The position numbers and the translations under genes were made by a program. The notes under the pieces were generated by a model that saw nothing but the letters and a program-made list of their open reading frames with translations, made no database searches and was not told the DNA's origin. A stretch of 64,000 nt of DNA from Caryophanales bacterium (GTDB lineage Bacteria; Bacillota; Bacilli; CAJFEE01): contig JAQSYP010000002.1 in assembly GCA_029256085.1 (NCBI GenBank), forward strand, positions 328,426-392,425. Direction: 5' to 3'. Positions 39,457 to 49,317 of the stretch are shown in pieces (the first letter of the stretch is position 1; the number at the start of each line of letters is the position of its first letter).

Positions 39457-40007
39457 TGAAAAAAACAATTACCATTATAGTTCTAGTTTCTATAATTTTG
39501 TCAATTCACGCACATAGATTATCTACGGTTTATAAATTGATGAAAATTGGTAAGGAACCTAGATTTGCTGAGAGGTCAGCTCTTTACAAAGACGGCGGAA
39601 CTACTAAATATTCTGGATTTCTATATGAAATTACGGATTTTAACCAATTAAATGGAAGAAAGGATATCAAATTCTCATCTCTCTTTTTTGTTAAGTCCAT
39701 AGAAGACACTAAAGTTATCAAAAAAGAAGATATTCCTATTGAAAATGTAAAAGGTCAGATTGCAGTTTATGATGCTAAAACTATAATATTAATAAAATCT
39801 GCTGTAAAAAGTGCTACTAAGCAGTCTGGACTAGTGAATATGGCCGATCCACACTATCAAATAAAAGCGGATAGTGAATTGTACTCACTTTGGTTAACAG
39901 AAGACTCTGGGACATTGATGACCAATACGCAGGATACCCATACTATTTATACACTGACCGAACAAGGAATTACCGACTTTAAAAAGATCATAAATGAATC
40001 AAAATAA
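39456..40007 (+). CDS. YhfM-like exported protein
   Basis: QSGLVNMADPHYQIKADSELYSLWLTEDSGTLMTNTQDTHTIYTLTE. Confidence 0.65.
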   Translation: MKKTITIIVLVSIILSIHAHRLSTVYKLMKIGKEPRFAERSALYKDGGTTKYSGFLYEITDFNQLNGRKDIKFSSLFFVKSIEDTKVIKKEDIPIENVKGQIAVYDAKTIILIKSAVKSATKQSGLVNMADPHYQIKADSELYSLWLTEDSGTLMTNTQDTHTIYTLTEQGITDFKKIINESK

Positions 40008-40043
40008 TTTTGATGCTTCTCATAAGGGGAGCATTTTTTGTTT

Positions 40044-40168
40044 GGATTAAAAATAACGGTTTTTGGATTAAAAAAAATTTTTTTGGATCAAATATTTTAG
40101 TAAACGGATTGAAAACCAAATAGTTCGGATTGAAAATCACGATTTTCGGATTAAAAACAATTTTCCCA
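40044..40168. repeat. Degenerate 21-bp tandem array (GGATT-anchored), 6 units
   Basis: GGAT anchors at 40044, 40065, 40085, 40106, 40127, 40148 (spacing 21,20,21,21,21). Confidence 0.85.
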
Positions 40169-40177
40169 AACAAAAAA

Positions 40178-40200
40178 CCACCTTCCATCAAGAAGGTGGC
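40178..40200 (-). terminator. Terminator of the diguanylate cyclase gene
   Basis: CCACCTTCcatcaaGAAGGTGG, with T-run on the minus strand. Confidence 0.65.
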
Positions 40201-40209
40201 GACATAATA

Positions 40210-41838
40210 TTATATTACACTTGATAAAGTTAGCCTGTTTTTACCAGAACTCTTTGAAACATAGAGAGCTTTATCTGCTTTCTTAAGAATTTCTTCAACT
40301 GTTCCACCATCAAGTGGCCAAACCGCAATTCCAATACTGCATCCGACATTCGCAAATTTACCTTCTAAGTAAAAATCTTCATTAATAGCGCTGATTATCT
40401 CACCTGCAATATTTTTACCAGTCATATGCGATTGGATAGCCGGTAGCTTCAATACAATCACGAACTCGTCTCCACCTAAACGAGACACAAATTGTCCTGC
40501 AACAACCTTTGATAAACGTCTACCAACTTCTTGTAAAAGTAAATCTCCAATGTGATGTCCATGTGTGTCATTAACACCCTTAAATCCATCTAGATCCAAG
40601 TACAGAAATACTAAAGAGTCACCATCAGATTTAGCCTTCACCATCGCTTCATCTACATAGTTGAAAAGTGCAGCACGGTTCGGTAATCCGGTTAAATTAT
40701 CATGAGTAGCTTTTGTTTCCATTACACCTAGCTCTGTTTCTTTTCGACCAAGTGTAGTCACAAGCTCCCTAATACTAGATGATAAAATTTCAACTTCCTT
40801 AATACCTTTATGAATCTGGATTTCAGTTTCTTCGCCAGATATTAGTTTTTTAGCAGTATTCGAAATTGAATTTAAAGGACTTGTAATTCGGCCAGCTAAA
40901 AGCCACCCGATAAATGCAAAAATTATTGCAGAAATCGTTCCCAACAACATTATTGTTTCTTGAAGATCCTTTACCGTTGAAAATGCTGTTGCCTCAGGCT
41001 GCCTTACAATAACAGTCCATCCAAGTCCTGGGTAATTTTTATAACCTTTTCCAAAAGCATAACCTGATACATAGCTTTTTCCATCTGGCCATTTTTCAAT
41101 TTTAAAATCATTTTTATGTGACTGTGCTAATTTTACACTATCAATATTCAATGGTTTACCTACCATCTTTTCGGGGCCAAGTAAAACTGTATTATCTTTT
41201 GAACTTACGATGAAAATTTCTACATCTTTTCTTTTTCCTTCTAGTGGCTTAAGAACACTCTCACGCATTTCTTTTGACCATTCCCAACTTAAGTGCGCCG
41301 CTAAAACCCCTAAACTTTTGCCGTTATTATCTAAAATCGGAGTACTAATATCAACGAATTGTAGCGGCTCGCCAGATGGGTTTGGTAGTAACTTAGCTAA
41401 AAGAACAGCATCGTGGACATCACCAATAAAAGTTCTCTTCATACCTTCAATGTATACGGGACGCGATCGAACATCAGCACCTTCTAAAATACCACCCGTA
41501 GAAGCAATTACACGCCCTTCATTGCTAGTAATCCCTACCCATGAAAAAGAAGGTATACTCTCATTTAACTGGTTTAATAATCTTCTTATCTCACCAGGAT
41601 TTTCTCGATTTTGAAGTGTGTCAAGTTCACTTAAAATCATTACCTCGCTATATCTAGACCACATAAAATGATCTAGTTTGTCAGACATTTGAAAAGCAGC
41701 TTCTGATAAAGAATTTCCAACTTCATCTTGAAGCTTCTCACTCGACTTTTTTCCAATGACTACACTCAAAATCAATGATAATACTATTATTAGTCCTGCA
41801 ATTGTTATCGCAAAATATGTACGCAGTTTTATCGACAA
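40210..41838 (-). CDS. Cache-HAMP-GGDEF diguanylate cyclase
   Basis: N-terminal TM, periplasmic sensor, HAMP-like segment, THDNLTGLPNRAALFNYVDEA, SRLGGDEFVIVLK. Confidence 0.93.
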   Translation of the reverse strand: MSIKLRTYFAITIAGLIIVLSLILSVVIGKKSSEKLQDEVGNSLSEAAFQMSDKLDHFMWSRYSEVMILSELDTLQNRENPGEIRRLLNQLNESIPSFSWVGITSNEGRVIASTGGILEGADVRSRPVYIEGMKRTFIGDVHDAVLLAKLLPNPSGEPLQFVDISTPILDNNGKSLGVLAAHLSWEWSKEMRESVLKPLEGKRKDVEIFIVSSKDNTVLLGPEKMVGKPLNIDSVKLAQSHKNDFKIEKWPDGKSYVSGYAFGKGYKNYPGLGWTVIVRQPEATAFSTVKDLQETIMLLGTISAIIFAFIGWLLAGRITSPLNSISNTAKKLISGEETEIQIHKGIKEVEILSSSIRELVTTLGRKETELGVMETKATHDNLTGLPNRAALFNYVDEAMVKAKSDGDSLVFLYLDLDGFKGVNDTHGHHIGDLLLQEVGRRLSKVVAGQFVSRLGGDEFVIVLKLPAIQSHMTGKNIAGEIISAINEDFYLEGKFANVGCSIGIAVWPLDGGTVEEILKKADKALYVSKSSGKNRLTLSSVI

Positions 41839-41985
41839 ATTTCAACACTCATTTCCGAAAAAATGTTATTTTATGTCTAATTATAAACTTTTTTCTGAAA
41901 ATTGAATATATAGTATTTTAGAAAAATATTATTAAATTTTTAATTAAATGATACAATAGATACAGTTTATTTTTTGGAGGACCAC

Positions 41986-43341
41986 ATGAATACCGACTTA
42001 AAGGTTAAAATTAATCGGTTTCTAGGGTTATTGATACCAATCTTAGTAACCCAAGTAACTTTATTCTCAATGGCATTTTTCGATACAGTTATGTCTGGCA
42101 ATAGTAGTCCAGAGGATTTGGCAGGTGTAGCAATTGGTGTAAGTATTTGGGTGCCAATTAGCACAGGACTTACTGGAATTCTTGCCGCGGTGACAACTTT
42201 AGTTTCTAATTATCACGGGGCTAAGGAAAATGACAAAATTGCCCCACTTATTATACAAGGAGTTTATCTAGCAACAACTATTTCTGTTTCAATCATTATA
42301 ATTGGTGCTTTTGCTCTTAATCCAATTTTAAGTCTAATGGATCTTGAGCCAAAAGTTCAACAAGTTGCACACGATTTTCTAGTAACACTTTCATTCGGGA
42401 TTATTCCACTTTATATCTATAACGTAATTAGATATTTTATAGATGGTATTGGTAAAACTCGAACAACAATGTTCATTACTATTATGTATGTACCAATTAA
42501 TATCTTCCTTAACTATCTTTTTATATTTGGAAACTACGGTTTTCCTAAATTAGGTGGTGTCGGAGCTGCAGTCGGATCGGCTATTACATATTGGGTGATA
42601 CTTCTAATTGCTATTTATATCGTTCGAACAAAGAAGCCTTTCACAAGTTTTTCCGTCTTAACTAAATTTGAAAAAGTTTCTTTTGAGAAGTGGAAAGTAA
42701 TACTAACTTTAGGAATCCCAATTGGATTAAGTATCTTTTTTGAAGTTAGTATATTTTCAGTCGTAACACTTTTATTAAGTGAATTTGATACGAAAACAAT
42801 TGCAGCACATACTATTGCAATGAACTTTGCATCAATGCTTTACATGCTCCCTTTAAGCATTTCAATGGCTTTAACAATTGCAGTTGGATTTGAAGTTGGT
42901 GCGAGAAATTTTGAAAACGCTAGAAAATATGGTTTTATAGGAATTGCAATGGCATTATTATTCGCTACTGCATTCGGTATTATTATATACTTCTTCAGAT
43001 TTGAAGTTGCGGGTATGTATACGAATGATTTAAGCGTTCAAACTATGGCAGGTGGTTTCTTAATTTTCGCGATACTATTCCAACTATCTGATGCCGTTGC
43101 CGCGCCAATACAGGGCGCACTTCGTGGTTATAGAGATGTTAATGCCACTATGATTATGATGATAATATCTTACTGGTTAATTGCATTACCTTGTGGATAC
43201 TTACTCGTAAAATACACTGACTGGGGTGCAAAAGGATACTGGATTGGCTTGATTATTGGTTTAGCTGTCTCCGCAAGCACACTTTTAGGTCGCTTGTTAA
43301 TTTTACAAAAAAGAAAAGCTGAAGAAGCTTTAAATGCCTAG
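41986..43341 (+). CDS. MATE-family efflux transporter
   Basis: Twelve-TM pattern; FDTVMSGNSSPEDLAGVAIG; PIQGALRGYRDVNATM. Confidence 0.93.
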   Translation: MNTDLKVKINRFLGLLIPILVTQVTLFSMAFFDTVMSGNSSPEDLAGVAIGVSIWVPISTGLTGILAAVTTLVSNYHGAKENDKIAPLIIQGVYLATTISVSIIIIGAFALNPILSLMDLEPKVQQVAHDFLVTLSFGIIPLYIYNVIRYFIDGIGKTRTTMFITIMYVPINIFLNYLFIFGNYGFPKLGGVGAAVGSAITYWVILLIAIYIVRTKKPFTSFSVLTKFEKVSFEKWKVILTLGIPIGLSIFFEVSIFSVVTLLLSEFDTKTIAAHTIAMNFASMLYMLPLSISMALTIAVGFEVGARNFENARKYGFIGIAMALLFATAFGIIIYFFRFEVAGMYTNDLSVQTMAGGFLIFAILFQLSDAVAAPIQGALRGYRDVNATMIMMIISYWLIALPCGYLLVKYTDWGAKGYWIGLIIGLAVSASTLLGRLLILQKRKAEEALNA

Positions 43342-43368
43342 CTTGAAGTTTAAGCTAGGTTTTTTTGC
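43338..43368 (+). terminator. Terminator
   Basis: CCTAGCTTgaagttTAAGCTAGGTTTTTTT. Confidence 0.8.
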
Positions 43369-43373
43369 ATGCA

Positions 43374-43400
43374 AAAACCCAACCATTTTCGGTTGGGTTA
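43374..43400 (-). terminator. Terminator of the spo0E-like gene
   Basis: AACCCAACCattttcGGTTGGGTT with A-run on left. Confidence 0.7.
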
Positions 43401-43673
43401 CAAGAAAATATTTCTAATTAGATTGTAAAATACATACTTACTTGTGTTTTTTACCTTCATTCCAAATACTTCTAATTCTTTACCTCTATATTTAGAAAGT
43501 TTTAATGACAATTTTTGATGTTCCATATGCAATTTATCTATTTGTTGACTAATTTCGATTGTTCGCTCGTGTTGAAGTCCAAATACTTCTGCATAAGTAT
43601 ACATAATCTTTTGTTTACATTGAATCCTTCTCTCAATGATATATTGATGTGTAAGAATCCCGAATCTAATCAT
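43398..43673 (-). CDS. Spo0E-like aspartyl-phosphate phosphatase
   Basis: MYTYAEVFGLQHERTIEISQQIDKLHMEHQKL matches the Spo0E-like pattern (G..H..T...SQ.LD). Confidence 0.7.
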   Translation of the reverse strand: MIRFGILTHQYIIERRIQCKQKIMYTYAEVFGLQHERTIEISQQIDKLHMEHQKLSLKLSKYRGKELEVFGMKVKNTSKYVFYNLIRNIFL

Positions 43674-43760
43674 ACAAATATCTCCTTAAAATCAACTAAA
43701 AAGCAATTATGTTCAAGTAATTTGTTGTCTGTTGTTAAATTATGTCAAAATAAAAATTGA

Positions 43761-43821
43761 TTGTAAATAGAATCGCAAAACTAGTCATTAATCGACAGAA
43801 CTTGTCATTATAACGCAAGAT
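43761..43821. repeat. Degenerate 20-21-bp tandem array (3 units)
   Basis: TTGTAAATAGAATCGCAAAAC / TAGTCATTAATCGACAGAAC / TTGTCATTATAACGCAAGAT. Confidence 0.5.
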
Positions 43822-44029
43822 ATATGAATAATTATACCATTATCAAAATGGACAAGTAAAAATACTGAAAATTAAGATTTCCGACAACTTTCGCCCTATT
43901 TCACTTGGAATATTATATTTTTCGACTTTATTCGAGTAATTTTATCCATATATTATCCAGTAACTACATGAGTAAATTTGTCAGAATTTCAAAATCTATA
44001 AATGCCCCCCTTAGAATGGAGGGAAAAAA

Positions 44030-44272
44030 ATGGAAAATAGTTTGAGCATGAACACTGTCGATTATGATAAAGCATTGTTCTACACATACACATCACAATG
44101 GGATGAGCTCATAAAATTAATGGTTCAAACACACGATGATATTTTCTCAAAAAAAATCGAGCATTTTGTACACGCATATAAGTATGGGAAAAATCTACGT
44201 GAGATTGACACAAAACTCCATTCTCTATTTTTATATATTGACCACGCTTTAGATGCAAGTGATCATCAATAA
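44030..44272 (+). CDS. Hypothetical 80 aa protein
   Basis: Good RBS (GGAGGGAAAAAA) and downstream terminator hairpin ACTAAACGT..ACGTTTAGT. Confidence 0.6.
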   Translation: MENSLSMNTVDYDKALFYTYTSQWDELIKLMVQTHDDIFSKKIEHFVHAYKYGKNLREIDTKLHSLFLYIDHALDASDHQ

Positions 44273-44392
44273 TGCCCACTAAACGTGCCATCTGATGGTA
44301 CGTTTAGTCTACATATTGTTGCTTTCCAAGTATAAATTACCCAGTTTAGCTAAAGATAATTAATAGTTTAAATTTTAGGTGGTGATCCGTAC

Positions 44393-45313
44393 ATGCGCAA
44401 ATTAGTTTTAACATTTATTTTACCAATATTATTATTATTCAGTGGCTGTAGTCTCAAAAATACTACAGATTTATTAAATATAGGTAAAAAATCTACATCT
44501 GTAAAAGACTTTCAAGGAAGTAAGAATGCAGATCATAGACTGAATATACTTCTTGTGGGGATTGACTCGAGAGGTGAGAAACATTCACGCTCAGATGCAA
44601 TCATGATTGTGCAATACAATCCTAAAACAAATGAAATAAGACTTGTTTCGATAATGCGGGATAGTTATGTCGCAATACCTACATACAAACATAAATATCA
44701 TAAAATTAATACTGCCTACTATTTAGGTGGTCCTGAACTTTTACGAAAAACAATCAAACAGAATTTTGGAATTGAAATAAATCATTACGTGACGATTGAC
44801 TTTAAGGGCTTTGAAAAAATTGTAGATTTAATTGCTCCAGAAGGTGTTCAAGTCAATGTAACTCAAAATATTATTAAAGATATGAAGTTAAATTTACAAC
44901 CAGGAGTGCAAAAACTTCACGGCAAAGAACTTCTTGCATACGCAAGATTTCGCCATGATGCGGAAAGTGATTTTGGAAGGGTTGCTAGGCAACAAGAAAT
45001 TATTACTGCTTTAAAAGATGCGGCTTACTCGAGACTTTCGAATTTTGATGCAATTGTAAAAGTTCCTAATTTAATCAATGAAGGTCTACAGTATGTTGAA
45101 ACTAGTTTTTCTATGCAGGATATACTTTCTCTAGGAACTACTGTTGTCATGAACCCTGTTAAGACACTTGAATCAATGCGTATACCATTATCTAATACTT
45201 TTGAAAATGCGAGGTTCGATCATGCTGGACTTGTCCTTCAAATAGACGAGAATAAAAACCGTCAAGCGTTGAAAGAATTTCTAATCGAAAAACCTACCCC
45301 AGTTAATAAATGA
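44393..45313 (+). CDS. LytR-CpsA-Psr family protein
   Basis: ILLVGIDSRGEKHSRSDAIMIVQYNPKTNEIRLVSIMRDSYVAIP; LLAYARFRHDAESDFGRVARQQEII. Confidence 0.93.
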   Translation: MRKLVLTFILPILLLFSGCSLKNTTDLLNIGKKSTSVKDFQGSKNADHRLNILLVGIDSRGEKHSRSDAIMIVQYNPKTNEIRLVSIMRDSYVAIPTYKHKYHKINTAYYLGGPELLRKTIKQNFGIEINHYVTIDFKGFEKIVDLIAPEGVQVNVTQNIIKDMKLNLQPGVQKLHGKELLAYARFRHDAESDFGRVARQQEIITALKDAAYSRLSNFDAIVKVPNLINEGLQYVETSFSMQDILSLGTTVVMNPVKTLESMRIPLSNTFENARFDHAGLVLQIDENKNRQALKEFLIEKPTPVNK

Positions 45314-45329
45314 GATAAGCTTAAAAAAA

Positions 45330-45392
45330 GTAGATGATATATTGGCAAGAGTAGATGATATATCGTTAAAAGTAGATGATATATTGTTAAAA
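45330..45392. repeat. 21-bp tandem repeat, 3 copies
   Basis: GTAGATGATATATTGGCAAGA / GTAGATGATATATCGTTAAAA / GTAGATGATATATTGTTAAAA. Confidence 0.95.
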
Positions 45393-45399
45393 GGTGACA

Positions 45400-45436
45400 A
45401 AAGGCACCGAGATCCGAAGTCTCGATGCCTTTTATT
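45400..45436. terminator. Terminator
   Basis: AAAGGCAcCGAGAtccgaagTCTCGaTGCCTTTTATTT. Confidence 0.75.
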
Positions 45437-45444
45437 TATCATTT

Positions 45445-46089
45445 TTAACTACTATATGTCCATCTCTTCTCTAAATAATTAAATAGCTTAGTGAATATTG
45501 CTGTAATCGATAAATAAATTGCTCCTACAAAAACAAATGGTAACAATGAGGCTTGCTTATTTGAAGCTATATTTCCTGCTCTTAGCAAGTCCTCTAAACC
45601 AACTACATAAACAAGAGCTGTATCCTTAACTAGTGTGATTACCTCATTTGCAACTGGTGGAACAACTAGTCTAAATGTTTGAGGTAAGATAATGTAACGG
45701 TACTTTTGAATAGTGGTAAATCCTAAAGCATCAGCTGCTTCATGTTGCCCCTTATCGATTGCCAGTAGACCAGCACGGAAAATTTCCGCAAAATACGCTG
45801 CGTAATTTAATATAAATGCAATAAGTACAGCAGGTAATCTGTCGAAAACAATGCCAATATAAGGTAGTCCAAAAAATATAAATACAATTTGTAGTAAAAG
45901 TGGTGTTCCACGCATTATCCAAATATAAGTGTGGATAATTTGATTAATAAATTTCAACTTAGAAAAGCGAAGAAGTGCAACTAACATTCCAAGTGGTATA
46001 GAAAAAATTAATGTGATTATAAATACTAATGCTGTAGTTTTTAATCCCTCATATAATAATGGAGCTAAATTTAGAATGTAAGTTGACAC
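45445..46089 (-). CDS. Polar amino-acid ABC transporter permease
   Basis: IWIMRGTPLLLQIVFIFFGLPYIG; EIFRAGLLAIDKGQHEAADALGFTTIQKYRYIILPQ. Confidence 0.92.
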   Translation of the reverse strand: MSTYILNLAPLLYEGLKTTALVFIITLIFSIPLGMLVALLRFSKLKFINQIIHTYIWIMRGTPLLLQIVFIFFGLPYIGIVFDRLPAVLIAFILNYAAYFAEIFRAGLLAIDKGQHEAADALGFTTIQKYRYIILPQTFRLVVPPVANEVITLVKDTALVYVVGLEDLLRAGNIASNKQASLLPFVFVGAIYLSITAIFTKLFNYLEKRWTYSS

Positions 46090-46104
46090 TTCTCATCATC
46101 GCCT

Positions 46105-46926
46105 TTACTTAATAATATTTTCTGCAAACCACTTCTTAGATATCTCAGCTGAAGTTCCATCTGCTTTCATTTCATCCATAGCTTTTTGTACTGCTTCTAA
46201 TAGCTTTTTATCAGATTTACGAACACCAATCCCGTATTCTTCATCTCCAAAATTATCTTCAAGTACAGCGTATTTGTCTGCTCCACGCTCATTAATATAA
46301 TATCTTGCAAGGATTTCATCAGCAACTACTGCATCTACGCGCTTTACTTCTAAATCCATAAGAGCTTGAGTGTAGTTTTCAAATAAAACTGGCTTCCCGC
46401 CGTCAAATGCTGCTGCTAGATCTGCTTCAGCGTTAATCGCTTCTAATGAGCTTGAACCACTCTGAGTAGCTACCTTTGCCCCTTTTAAATCTTCCTTTGT
46501 TTTAACCTTTGAGCCAGCAAGCGTAATAATTACTTGACGGTTTTCTAAGTAAGGATTTGTAAATGCAACCTTTTCCTTACGCTCATCAGTAATTGTATAT
46601 CCATTCCAGATTAAATCAATTTTGCCTGTATTTAATTCAGTTTCCTTCATTGACCAGTCGATTGGTTGGAACTTTACTTCAATTCCTACTCTTTTAAAAA
46701 CTTCTTTTGCAAGATCAATATCGAATCCAACAGTATCACCTTTTTCATCTTTGAATCCCATTGGAACGAATGTGTTGTCAAATCCAACAACAACTTCGCC
46801 TTTTTTCTTAATTGCATCGAATTGATCTGAGCTTTCTTTTTTATCTGCTGTTTCCTTATTTGCACAACCTGTAAATATTGATAAAACTAGCATTAAACCT
46901 ACGAACACACTAATTAACTTTTTCAT
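46105..46926 (-). CDS. Amino-acid ABC transporter substrate-binding lipoprotein
   Basis: LSIFTGCANK lipobox; SBP_bac_3 pattern VVGFDNTFVPMGFKDEKGDTVGFDIDLAKEVFKRVG. Confidence 0.93.
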   Translation of the reverse strand: MKKLISVFVGLMLVLSIFTGCANKETADKKESSDQFDAIKKKGEVVVGFDNTFVPMGFKDEKGDTVGFDIDLAKEVFKRVGIEVKFQPIDWSMKETELNTGKIDLIWNGYTITDERKEKVAFTNPYLENRQVIITLAGSKVKTKEDLKGAKVATQSGSSSLEAINAEADLAAAFDGGKPVLFENYTQALMDLEVKRVDAVVADEILARYYINERGADKYAVLEDNFGDEEYGIGVRKSDKKLLEAVQKAMDEMKADGTSAEISKKWFAENIIK

Positions 46927-47040
46927 TTTTGTTTTCTCCCCATCTTTGGTATATTTATATTTTCATTCTGATAATCTCGCTGTTACTCCTTTTTGCTTAG
47001 CCTTCCAATCATCTGGGCCCTAGATAATCTTCTGGAGAAA

Positions 47041-47333
47041 CAAAAAACTCCCACCTCTAGCATTTGCTAGAGGACGGGAGTTGTGCTCACGTGGTTCCAC
47101 CTCTGTTTTATTGACGTCTCGCGATCGCCAACCTCTTCAAGTACGCAGGATTTAAAACCTTTATACTCTAGCACTATAACGGGTGCAGGGATACCGAGAG
47201 CAGCCTACCCCAACAAAGTTGGATCGGTGCCTAGCTCAGAGATGTGTTCAGAATAATCACTCATACCTCTTCTCACCAACCAGAGGCTCTCTTAAAGGAT
47301 CCTATTCTTACTCGTTCTCGTCAAAGCCTTAAA
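47041..47333 (-). promoter_or_regulatory. T-box leader, predicted His (CAC) specifier
   Basis: Minus strand: GACGAGAACGAGTA...AGAGAGCCTCTGGTTGGTGAGAAGAGG...TGAA-CAC-ATCTCTGAG...AGAGGTGGAACCACGTGAGC...ACTCCCGTCCTCTAGCAAATGCTAGAGGTGGGAGTTTTTTG. Confidence 0.9.
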
Positions 47334-47406
47334 TAAATTATTTAAGATAGGTTTATCATAAAACCATTCAAAATTAAAGTCAATAGAAATATTTCTATGA
47401 TATTTT

Positions 47407-49131
47407 TCAAACTACCGCGTTTACTATATTCTTAACTGAATTGGATAATGATACCAATAAAGCATCACTTGCTTCATGACTCGCTTCTTTAACACCGTAG
47501 TAGAACTTAATCTTCGGCTCAGTTCCAGAAGGACGTACACAAACCCACGCGTCATCCTCTAGTAAAAACTTAATAACATTTGATTTCTGGTAGTTAAGAG
47601 TCGACGTTGTACCTTTCAAAACATTAAGAGCTTCACTGTTTTTGTAATCCTCTACAGCAATAACTTTTTTACCGCCAAATTCACTCGGTTGATTATTTCT
47701 AAAGTTTGTCATTAAAATATTGATTTTCTCAAGTCCATCCATTCCTTTTAATGTAATAGACTCAAGTGACTCTTTATAAAAACCAAATTTAGTATACAAA
47801 ATCTCAAGTACGTCTAGGAGTGTAAGATCTTGTTTCTTATAGAAATCAGCCATTTCAGATATTAAAAGTGAGGCTTGAATTGCATCTTTATCTCTTGCAA
47901 AGTCTTTTATTAAATAACCGTAACTTTCTTCGAAGCCAAATAAAAATACTTTCCCGTCATTACTTCCCTCATATTGTTTAATCTTTTCACTAATAAACTT
48001 GAATCCAGTTAAAGTTTTTTCAACACCAACTCCAAAACTTTTAGCAATATTATCAGCAAACTCTGAAGTAACAACTGTATTTATGATTGTTCCATTTGTT
48101 GGAAGTTCACCTGACTCAGCCTTTTGAGCTAAAAGAAAATAAGTTAATAATGCTCCTGTTTGATTACCAGATAATTTAATGTATTCGGCCTCTGGATTTT
48201 TCACGCAAATACCTACTCTATCAGCATCTGGATCCGTTGCAATAAGTAAGTCAGCATTAAATGACTTACCAACCCTACGGGCATAAGTAAAAGCAACTTC
48301 TTCCTCAGGATTAGGTGTATTAATTGTCGGGAAATTACCATCAGCTTCACATTGTTCTTTAACACATTCAAAATTAGTAAATCCATATTTCTCAAATGCT
48401 CTATTTACAACTGTTTGCCCTGTTCCGTGAAGCGGTGTAAAAACTATCCTTACTTCTCTTGGCGATTTCTCTAACAAAACTGACTCCAATGCATCAACAT
48501 ATGTATCGTCGACCTCACTACACACCTCTTCAATTAAGCCTAAGCTAGCCAGATTTTCGTAAGAATCAACTTTAATTTCAAGTTCACTAGTTATGGCATT
48601 AACATAATTCAAAAGTTCTTCTGACTCAAACGGAGGTAGCTGTCCACCATCGGGTCCGTATGCCTTGAACCCATTATACTCTGGTGGATTATGACTAGCC
48701 GTAATCATAATTCCAGCATACGCATTTAAAAATCTAACTGCATATGACAACACAGGTGTTGGCCTTAACTCTGAGAAGAGAAAAGCTTTCACATTATTAG
48801 AAGCTAAAGTCTTAGCAGCTTCTATTGCAAATTCTTTAGAGTTATTTCTTGAGTCATATGCGATAACTACACCACGACTTTTCGCTTCTTCTCCGTGGCT
48901 CGCAACATACTCTGCTAGACCCTGCGTTGCCTTTCTAATTGTATAGATGTTCATTCTATTTGTACCTGGTCCCATTTCACCACGCATACCGCCCGTGCCG
49001 AAATCTAAATTTTTATAAAACGCCTCTATTAATTTCGATTCATCATTTGAAATGCTTGATAATTGTTCTCTTAATTTAGCATCTAGTTGTTTAAAATTAT
49101 TCCATTTAGTGAATTGTTGCTTCCAACTCAT
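47407..49131 (-). CDS. pgcA: Phosphoglucomutase/phosphomannomutase
   Basis: GTGGMRGEMGPGTNRMNIYTI; GIMITASHNPPEYNGFKAYGPDGGQL; DPDADRVG. Confidence 0.93.
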   Translation of the reverse strand: MSWKQQFTKWNNFKQLDAKLREQLSSISNDESKLIEAFYKNLDFGTGGMRGEMGPGTNRMNIYTIRKATQGLAEYVASHGEEAKSRGVVIAYDSRNNSKEFAIEAAKTLASNNVKAFLFSELRPTPVLSYAVRFLNAYAGIMITASHNPPEYNGFKAYGPDGGQLPPFESEELLNYVNAITSELEIKVDSYENLASLGLIEEVCSEVDDTYVDALESVLLEKSPREVRIVFTPLHGTGQTVVNRAFEKYGFTNFECVKEQCEADGNFPTINTPNPEEEVAFTYARRVGKSFNADLLIATDPDADRVGICVKNPEAEYIKLSGNQTGALLTYFLLAQKAESGELPTNGTIINTVVTSEFADNIAKSFGVGVEKTLTGFKFISEKIKQYEGSNDGKVFLFGFEESYGYLIKDFARDKDAIQASLLISEMADFYKKQDLTLLDVLEILYTKFGFYKESLESITLKGMDGLEKINILMTNFRNNQPSEFGGKKVIAVEDYKNSEALNVLKGTTSTLNYQKSNVIKFLLEDDAWVCVRPSGTEPKIKFYYGVKEASHEASDALLVSLSNSVKNIVNAVV

Positions 49132-49317
49132 AATTTCCTCCCAAGACCCCTGCATATTTCTTCATAAAGAAGCTAATTATAATTTACCAAAAACCTATAC
49201 TTTTATAACTTCTTTTTTATTTACAAATATCGTCATTAAATAAATCCAGGGGAAAAATGCATTTAATTCGGTTTAATGATTATTTCCCCGGAAATTGTCG
49301 TAATTAATTATTTATGG

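Noticed and set aside
39988-40191. Minus-strand 67 aa ORF with FNP-type repeats
   Set aside because: Its periodicity is produced by the 21-bp DNA array and adjacent terminators; no RBS or family resemblance.
48213-48395. Minus ORF inside pgcA
   Set aside because: Alternate frame of a clear conserved gene.
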